Part shown: positions 58,137 to 64,000 of the stretch, one piece after another | Numbering within the stretch: the first letter of the stretch is position 1 | How the letters are laid out: each line of letters opens with the position of its first letter | NCBI RefSeq assembly: GCF_001640805.2 | Contig: NC_066851.1 | Coordinates: forward strand, 4,886,196-4,950,195 | DNA: 64,000 bases | Reading direction: 5' to 3' | Origin: Lates calcarifer | Lineage: Eukaryota > Chordata > Actinopteri > Centropomidae | Made by a program: the position numbers and the translations under genes | Notes under the pieces: model-generated | Told to the model about the DNA's origin: nothing | Database searches by the model: none | Seen by the model: the letters and a program-made list of their open reading frames with translations, nothing else

Positions 58137-60137
58137 TGTGTACATCCAAGAAATTACAGAGGGAAGAGAAATGCTCTCTGGAGAGGAGAGCGTTAGACTG
58201 ACATCAAAGCTATGCAAATACAATCGGTGTGGTGTGTTTGGTATCGATTGGCCCCTCGCTGAGAAAAAGATTTGTGTCTCTCAGTGTGTGTATACGTGTA
58301 TGTGTGTGCAGGAGTCATGTTAGTAACTCCTAGTGTCCCACTGCACTCAGGTGAGTGTGTGTGAATGCTTGTGCTGCTCATCATTACAAATGCAGGTACA
58401 GCAGAGCCCAAGTTAATGTTAATGATGTTTAAAGGTCATGCAAAGCTTTAGCAAGCGCAGGCCCCAGAGGTTGCACAAAGGCCCACCACATATACACAAT
58501 GGCATGTTGCGTGTGCACGTTGCCCTTCTCTTGTTTCACCAAACTATCAGCTGCAGCTCAGCAGTTTTTCAGGCAAGGTGAAGAACAAGAATAAAGTTGT
58601 AGTCTCTGAAAAGATTTTGGATGCTGCAGAAAAACAGAGTTCTCTCAGCTGTTTTCATTCAACAGTCACATTAATGTTTGAAATGCTGCAAATAAATGAA
58701 ATGCAAATCGAGTGCAAGTTCACCCAAATGTCAAAAACAACCAAAAAATAAGAGCATATTGGAAGAATTTGTTGTGTTATAAATGTGCCTGATAAAAACA
58801 AAGGCAACATTTTAATGTAGTCTGAACAAATTCTCAGCTGATTTCAAAGGTCTCTCTCTTTCTCAGACAGATTCAGTCGTTGCATACTTGATTAGCCCTC
58901 CCAGCGATGCAGTAATATTCCTATACAGGTCAGGTGTACATGTTTGATATTGATTGCTGTGGATGAAAACATTTTCTTCTTGCCAAAGAATAAAGAATGG
59001 TGGATGAGAGAGGGAGAGGCTAACTTTGTTAGCGTCACAGAGTTGCTCAGTGGTGTGGAGAGGAAACAATGAGCAGGCGTAATGATGTTATTTTTTGACA
59101 GCCTCTAACTGTGTGGGCGGGAGCAGCTTAGGTGAGCAGCATGACGTGCGTGTGCAGGTGGTGGTGGGGGGGAATGCTTAGATGGATGAAAGCTCAGGAC
59201 ACCTCAGCAGCTTCAGTTCAGGGAGTCTTATCTATTTTGGACACAAGTTACCTCTGGATTGCTCAGTAAAGGAGAAAACATCTATGTTCTGTTTCAGCCC
59301 CTTCTGCATTTTGGATGTTGAATACATAACTTGCTTTTGGCAGTCAGTCTAAAGATAATTTTCCTTTGAGATATAGAACTGGACCTTCAAATAAAAGATA
59401 ACATTTAGCTGTAATTATAACTTAAAGCCAACATTATTTCCACTGTCAATACCCGCCTGCATGACACTTCCCCTGTAACGAGCTCTCTCAATAGCTCTGG
59501 ACGACTTTTGGTATTTTGATCATTTTGACCTTTCGAAGAATTCAAACACCATTTCAACACAGATTAGTAGCAAGGTGGGGTTATTAAATGTGTTATCAGC
59601 ACTCACACAGGTTGAGCACATCCAGTGAGATAGGAAATAATTATTCTTGATAGGATTTATCTTCAATTTCCTCATTTCCTGCTCTGTCTGACTGGAGGGG
59701 AATGAAGAGAACCTGGCATGACGTTTGATCCTGCGCAACACAGGGAAATTGAAAGGACAAAAAGTGGCATCCACGTACACACGCTCGCACACAAACATAC
59801 ACGTACACCAACATGCATGCTTGTTCTGTGAAAATACTATCAAGGTGCATTTCTCTCAGGCTGGCATTTCCTCTGCGTGTCCTTGGGGGCACATTAATCG
59901 GACATATGGCCACGTATGGTCACTGCAAACCCACAATGTTAAGAGGATGTGACATGGTATTTAAAGCAGCTCTGCACAGGATCCCCGAAGCCAGTGAAAT
60001 GCAGAAACAGGGCAATATGAATGACTCATGGTTCTACACAGCACCCTAGGGGACTGGTAAGTGTCCTTAAAGAAACATCCAAGGTTTTTTGGGTTTTTTT
60101 TTGAGGTCACCTGTTGGTCAACTCACCTGTTAAAGGA
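58137..60137. other. Intronic DNA, nothing recognised
   Basis: AT-rich sequence without recognisable exon or repeat family. Confidence 0.5.
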
Positions 60138-60360
60138 TAAGTTCAAGTCAAGTCAGTTTTATTTATATAGCCCAAAAATAAAGTCTTGCAGCAGAGGGCC
60201 TTACCTCTGTGCAGCATGCAACACCCTCAGCATAGATAGGAAAAATCCCCCCAAAATAAATAGATAAATAAAAAACATTTAACAGAAGAAAGTAATGGAT
60301 CTCAGGAAGAGCAACCGAGGAGGAATCCATTATCCAGGACAGACACTTAGGGGTCTTTCA
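60138..60360 (+). repeat. Teleost interspersed repeat, family D
   Basis: Begins 'caagtcaagtcagttttatt', then 'tatatagccc', then 'cagagggccttacctctg', 'cagcatgcaacaccctcag', 'aggaaaaatccccccaaaa' and 'ctcaggaagagcaaccgagg'. This is the order of a very common fish repeat known to me from memory. It is a moderately diverged copy without coding capacity. Confidence 0.75.
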
Positions 60361-61124
60361 ATAAAAACTGTAAAGAGATCTATGGAGTGGCAAAAGGGAA
60401 AATAAGTTTCTTTAATGATTTGTGTGAACTGACCATTTAAGTAAATAAAATGTAGACAGCAGAATCATAATCAGCAGTACTGTTAAATGTGGTGCTTGAA
60501 TTGTAATTTTAACAAAAGGTGCCAGTATTCTTAACCAGCAGCTTCACAGTAGTATGATCACTGTACATTCCATATGAAATCCATTTCTGTATGAAAACAT
60601 ATATTTTTAGGAGAAATAATGAAGTAGAGTGAAATTCATTCACAGATGGAATGTTTATGTACATTAAATGGGAAATATAATGCTCTTAATGTAGCTGTAG
60701 GGTAGACACAGATATTCTTGCAAACTGGCTTCAACAACACCAACTGAAAATATGTCTTTAATCACCTTCATTGCTTTCCAACAATATTAAAATGCGTGAA
60801 CATGAAGCTGGGTGCTCCATGTGTTACCACCATTGCACTGCAGCCAAATCTTCCATCTTCCATTTTTCTTGTTTCTTTGGCCTTTTGAATCCATTTCAAA
60901 AAAGCAATCATCACCAGTGCTTTAATTTTAGCTTGTTTTGTTCCTCAGAGACTTGTGCAATAATAAGTACAGGTACTCATTTAGGAAAAAAGCAGTGCCA
61001 CAACCCTATGTTAAGACCAGCCTAATTTACGCAACTTAATTGCATTGGTTCAAAGTACAGATACCGATGTTTTGCAAATAATAAGCTTAGGTGATGTTAA
61101 ATTATTCCAACTGTAATTAGTGCA
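60361..61124. other. Intronic DNA, nothing recognised
   Basis: AT-rich sequence. Nothing recognised. Confidence 0.5.
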
Positions 61125-61435
61125 CAGTGGTGCAGTGGCTAGCACTGATGCTTTACAACAAGAAGGTACCAGGCTGGTACCCTGGTTTGGCCAAAGGCTC
61201 TCTGTGTGGAAGTTTGCATGTTCCCCCTGTGCCTGCGTGGATTCTCTACAGGTACTCCAGCTTCCTCCCACAGTCCAAACACATGCAGGTTAAGTTAATT
61301 ACCCGTGTGTGTGAATGTGAATAGTTGCTTGTCTCTATATGTCAGCCCTGTGATAGACTGGTGACCTGTCCAGGGTGTACGCCGCCTCTCATTCAGTGTG
61401 AGCTGGCATTGGCTCCAGATAATGGATGGATGGGC
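61125..61435 (+). repeat. Family A repeat, nearly full length
   Basis: The best copy in the window. In order: 'agtggtgcagtggctagcac', 'tgtgtggaagtttgcatgtt', 'ccccctgtgcctgcgtggat', 'ctccagcttcctcccacagt', 'ccaaacacatgcaggttaag', 'cagccctgtgatagactggt', 'gacctgtccagggtgtacgc' and 'ggatggatgg' at the 3' end. It serves as the reference for the copies at 2330, 16305 and 32488. Confidence 0.85.
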
Positions 61436-61842
61436 TGTTCAACCCTCAAACCTTTTACATTCTATGTAAAACAGGGAAACAGTCCAATCTTATTTCTTAT
61501 TTTACCTCCCACACAAAACTGCCAGACTTGGCCATATATCATTTAAGATGACTTGGCATTTAGCATTAGAGCTGCTACAAAATTCACGTTTTCAGTTCTT
61601 ATACTGACAATCACTCAACATGGTGCATAAAGGCTTTTCAGTTTGGTGTGGTGTTGGTGCCTACTGTAGATTATTATACATTATTATAACATTAATTTAA
61701 CTATGAGTGATATCATCAAGTCCCTGGCAGTGCATTAATTTCCTTTAGAGTGATGTGCTAAACAGAGCCAATGTGTGAACAGTCAACAAGTTTAATAAAT
61801 TGTCAAGGTTTTAAAGCAATTTTTTAGATGTTTTACTAACAT
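61436..61842. other. Intronic DNA, nothing recognised
   Basis: AT-rich sequence. Nothing recognised. Confidence 0.5.
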
Positions 61843-61860
61843 TGTTAACAGCTGTTAACA
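61843..61860. repeat. 18-bp perfect palindrome
   Basis: TGTTAACAGCTGTTAACA is its own reverse complement. It has two GTTAAC half-sites around a CAGCTG E-box. It abuts the family C copy. Confidence 0.95.
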
Positions 61861-61861
61861 C

Positions 61862-62100
61862 GAGCTGTCTCCAGTGATGAGAAGCAATGATATTATTTGC
61901 TTCTACTTCTATTACTTCTTCTCTTCTAATGAAATTAGCATGCTAGCAGAGTAGCAACAGCTAGGTAGTGACTGAGACCAAAAAAGAGGTAAGAGAGAAT
62001 AATGGACTTACATATTGCATACTTACATATTGTTCTGCCCCAGCTGGACAAAACGTCCTGATGAATGCTGCATTAAAGTAAGTCATGGGTGAAGCAGTAG
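61862..62100 (+). repeat. Family C repeat with family B-like extension
   Basis: The left part (61862-61960) parallels 3237-3345 ('gagctgtctccagtgatg', 'tgcttctacttctattac', 'gaaattagcatgctagc'). The right part contains 'taatggacttacatattgc' and 'cgtcctgatgaatgctgc', reminiscent of the end of family B. This suggests the two families are segments of one larger repeat. Confidence 0.45.
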
Positions 62101-63639
62101 TGACTGAATGAGCAGTTTCAGATTTTCTATTGAAGCACAAGTCCAATACCAATATGTCAAAAGTTAAAGTTTTTAAGACCTTGAAAATGTATGATGCATT
62201 GACAACAAAGTACTGTTTTACCATTCTATTGATGTAGCTGGTCCAGATAGTTTAACTAGCTTATACACAGATTCCTCATTTTTAGGAGCCCATCACATCC
62301 TTTGTTTTTAAGTCTGTACTTGAAATGCACTTCAAGCTATCAGGTTTAACACAATTATTCTCTCTGAAATCAAGAATTAAGTATATTATTCGTGTAATTC
62401 CTTCAAATTTTCATGTACAGTAGATGTACTTTTTTTTTTTTTTTTTTACTTTCCACACTGAACCATCAGCAGCAGGGAGGATGCTTATTACTTACCCTAC
62501 AGGTGAGTTTTTATGAACAAAGTAAGAATTGTTCAAAGCTTGCCAGTGATCTACAAAATGCACAGGAGAGACTTAAGGAACAAATATTTTAGAGAACAGT
62601 GGCATGAATTCTTGTCAACAAAGGAACAGTCTGAAGTAAATTTCTGTTTGTTTTTGGATAATGCTACCTAATTAGTGCTCGTCAGACAGAAGCTGTGTGT
62701 TAACTCATTATACTGATGTGATGTTATGTTCATGTTGATTTCAAATACAAAAGTGGCAAATACAAAAAAAAAAATCTGCCTCGGCCCAGTGCACAGAAGC
62801 GAATGTAGCAACTCATTAAGTTGATTGCAGGTTGAATGCCCTCTAAGCTGACCAGCAATCCATCCAAATCTGATTGATCCATCAATTCAATTTTCATTTA
62901 CAAATTTCAGCAGTCGAGCACAGGTTACATTGCGTCAAATACTTTCATCAGGATTTGACTATGGTAATATTAGCTGAATATCAGACGCTCTGAGAACATA
63001 TTGACTGAACTTTATCATTAAAAAGGGGAACCTGGTAAGTCTATTATCTTTACTATTATGGCATGCAGAACACTATGACATTACTTTGTTTATATCCAGC
63101 CAATAGGTCTCAAGTCTTGCCTCTAGATAGATTATGAGAACACTTTCTGATGGAACAAGAGAAATACAGCAGGGAGCAGTATGACTGCAGATGGTGAGAG
63201 ACAAGACATTATTTATGTTACTTGTAGCTGGCGTTGAAGGAGAATCATGACAATCAGTTCTATCAGCAATTACTGTGGCAAGATTGTGTGGAAATTGAAA
63301 TATTAATGGCAGTTTCTGTAATGCATGCAAATGGTTTAATGAAATTATTCTGATGATCATAATCAGTCTGAAAAATTGTTGGGTTGCCTATTGCCTCTCT
63401 CTGGAGAGGCTAATATACAACCTCTATCAGATATACACACATACGCTCAGTGCCTGCTACTTTCTTTTTTTTTTTTTTGGGACTGCTAGCAGGGGCCATA
63501 CATCACTGGATTGCACAGCTGTCCTCTGCCGCACCAGTAAATTGATGCTAATGCAATTAGCTCTGTTGCCTTCATCTCAACTCCACTCTGAATCTACCGT
63601 GAAAGGAGGTGTGTGTGTTATGTGTGTGTAGGCAGAGAA
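62101..63639. other. Intronic DNA, nothing recognised
   Basis: AT-rich sequence with a poly-T run (62430-62447) and a shorter one (63467-63478). No exon recognised. Confidence 0.5.
62430..62447. repeat. Poly-T run
   Basis: About 18 consecutive T. Confidence 0.9.
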
Positions 63640-63860
63640 GAGATCTAGATGAGAGAGAAAAAAATAGACCTCCGGATCTAATTAGGGGAAAGGCGTTAGC
63701 GGGGAAATGGGCTCGGAACACAGTCAGAAATATTTCAAGAGCAAGCTATACATTTTCAAAGACGTGAATATTGCAACGCTCTAATCTGTCCTAGTATCAA
63801 TAATCAAAGTAGTCTGGAGTCTAAGAGCTGTGTAAATACCAGGAGGTGAATATATGGTGA
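63640..63860. promoter_or_regulatory. Candidate conserved noncoding block
   Basis: Repeat-free sequence with motif-like clusters ('ctccggatctaattagggga', 'aggcgttagcggggaaatg', 'gtgaatattgcaacgctcta', 'tatcaataatcaaagtag'). The last resembles HOX/PBX- and TCF-type sites. The assignment is inference from composition only. Confidence 0.15.
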
Positions 63861-64000
63861 CACTGATGCCACCTCACCAAATATTACAGGGAGGATTAGT
63901 GTTTGTGTGTGTGTAGGCTCCTTAGCAGCTTTCCTGCTCAGCAGTATTACACCATTTCCAGCCTCAAAACAACACAATTATTAAAGCATGCGCATGGAAA

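Larger units (their letters stand above)
29196..64000 (+). other. alk: alk intron 1 (5' part, no exon 2 seen)
   Basis: From the donor to the end of the window I found no segment that could be alk exon 2, whose human counterpart encodes about 40 residues around a TWNLTW motif, and no other gene. The intron is therefore probably at least 34.8 kb here. A very long first intron is also a property of mammalian ALK. A short diverged exon could be missed by eye. The repeats, transposon and candidate regulatory blocks below all lie inside it. Confidence 0.65.

Noticed and set aside
1..64000. CRISPR array, prophage, integrated virus or bacterial operon
   Set aside because: No regularly spaced repeats, no integrase, capsid or polymerase frames and no operon structure; everything fits vertebrate noncoding DNA.

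Overview
The window looks like nuclear DNA of a ray-finned (teleost, probably percomorph) fish. It is AT-leaning and gene-poor, with many CA/GT, GA and AT microsatellites. It carries several interspersed repeat families that I know from memory as common in percomorph genomes, plus a decayed Tc1-type DNA transposon and a tRNA-derived SINE with intact target duplications. There is no sign of bacterial operons, CRISPR arrays, phage or plasmid functions, rRNA, or functional tRNA genes.

Only one protein-coding gene is well supported. It is the first coding exon of the receptor tyrosine kinase gene alk on the + strand: ATG at 28418, splice donor at 29196. The 259 complete codons give a signal peptide, a low-complexity serine-rich linker and the conserved N-terminal ALK region. 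Three blocks match human ALK as I remember it: RKTLAVDFAVPSLLR; the SLSKVLK to TGCGG stretch; and RLRVRLIPEKKA to AAIRAADPRL. The exon ends in phase 1 at a consensus GTGAGT donor.

Layout. Positions 1-27589 are intergenic: mostly unremarkable DNA, scattered repeats, a few compact GC-richer blocks without simple repeats (about 6.1, 13.6, 20.0 and 24.8 kb) that are candidate conserved regulatory elements, and an orphan TATA-like site with a short ORF at 23.7-24.0 kb. Positions 27590-28417 are the CpG-rich alk 5' flank and 5' UTR, with a consensus CRE, a GT microsatellite and a 19-codon upstream ORF. Positions 28418-29195 are alk exon 1. Positions 29196-64000 appear to be the first part of a very large alk intron 1. 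I found no exon 2 by eye, so intron 1 is probably at least 34.8 kb. The intron holds the Tc1 copy (40661-41877), a palindromic repeat (about 45.1 kb), the SINE (52400-52571), further repeats and several candidate regulatory blocks.

I did not find a convincing undescribed biological system. The observations most worth following are the teleost-specific features of the ALK N-terminus (extra cysteine pair, furin-like site, serine repeat), the upstream ORF and CRE, the recently inserted SINE, and the candidate conserved noncoding blocks. Family assignments rest on memory and reading by eye; no database search was run.
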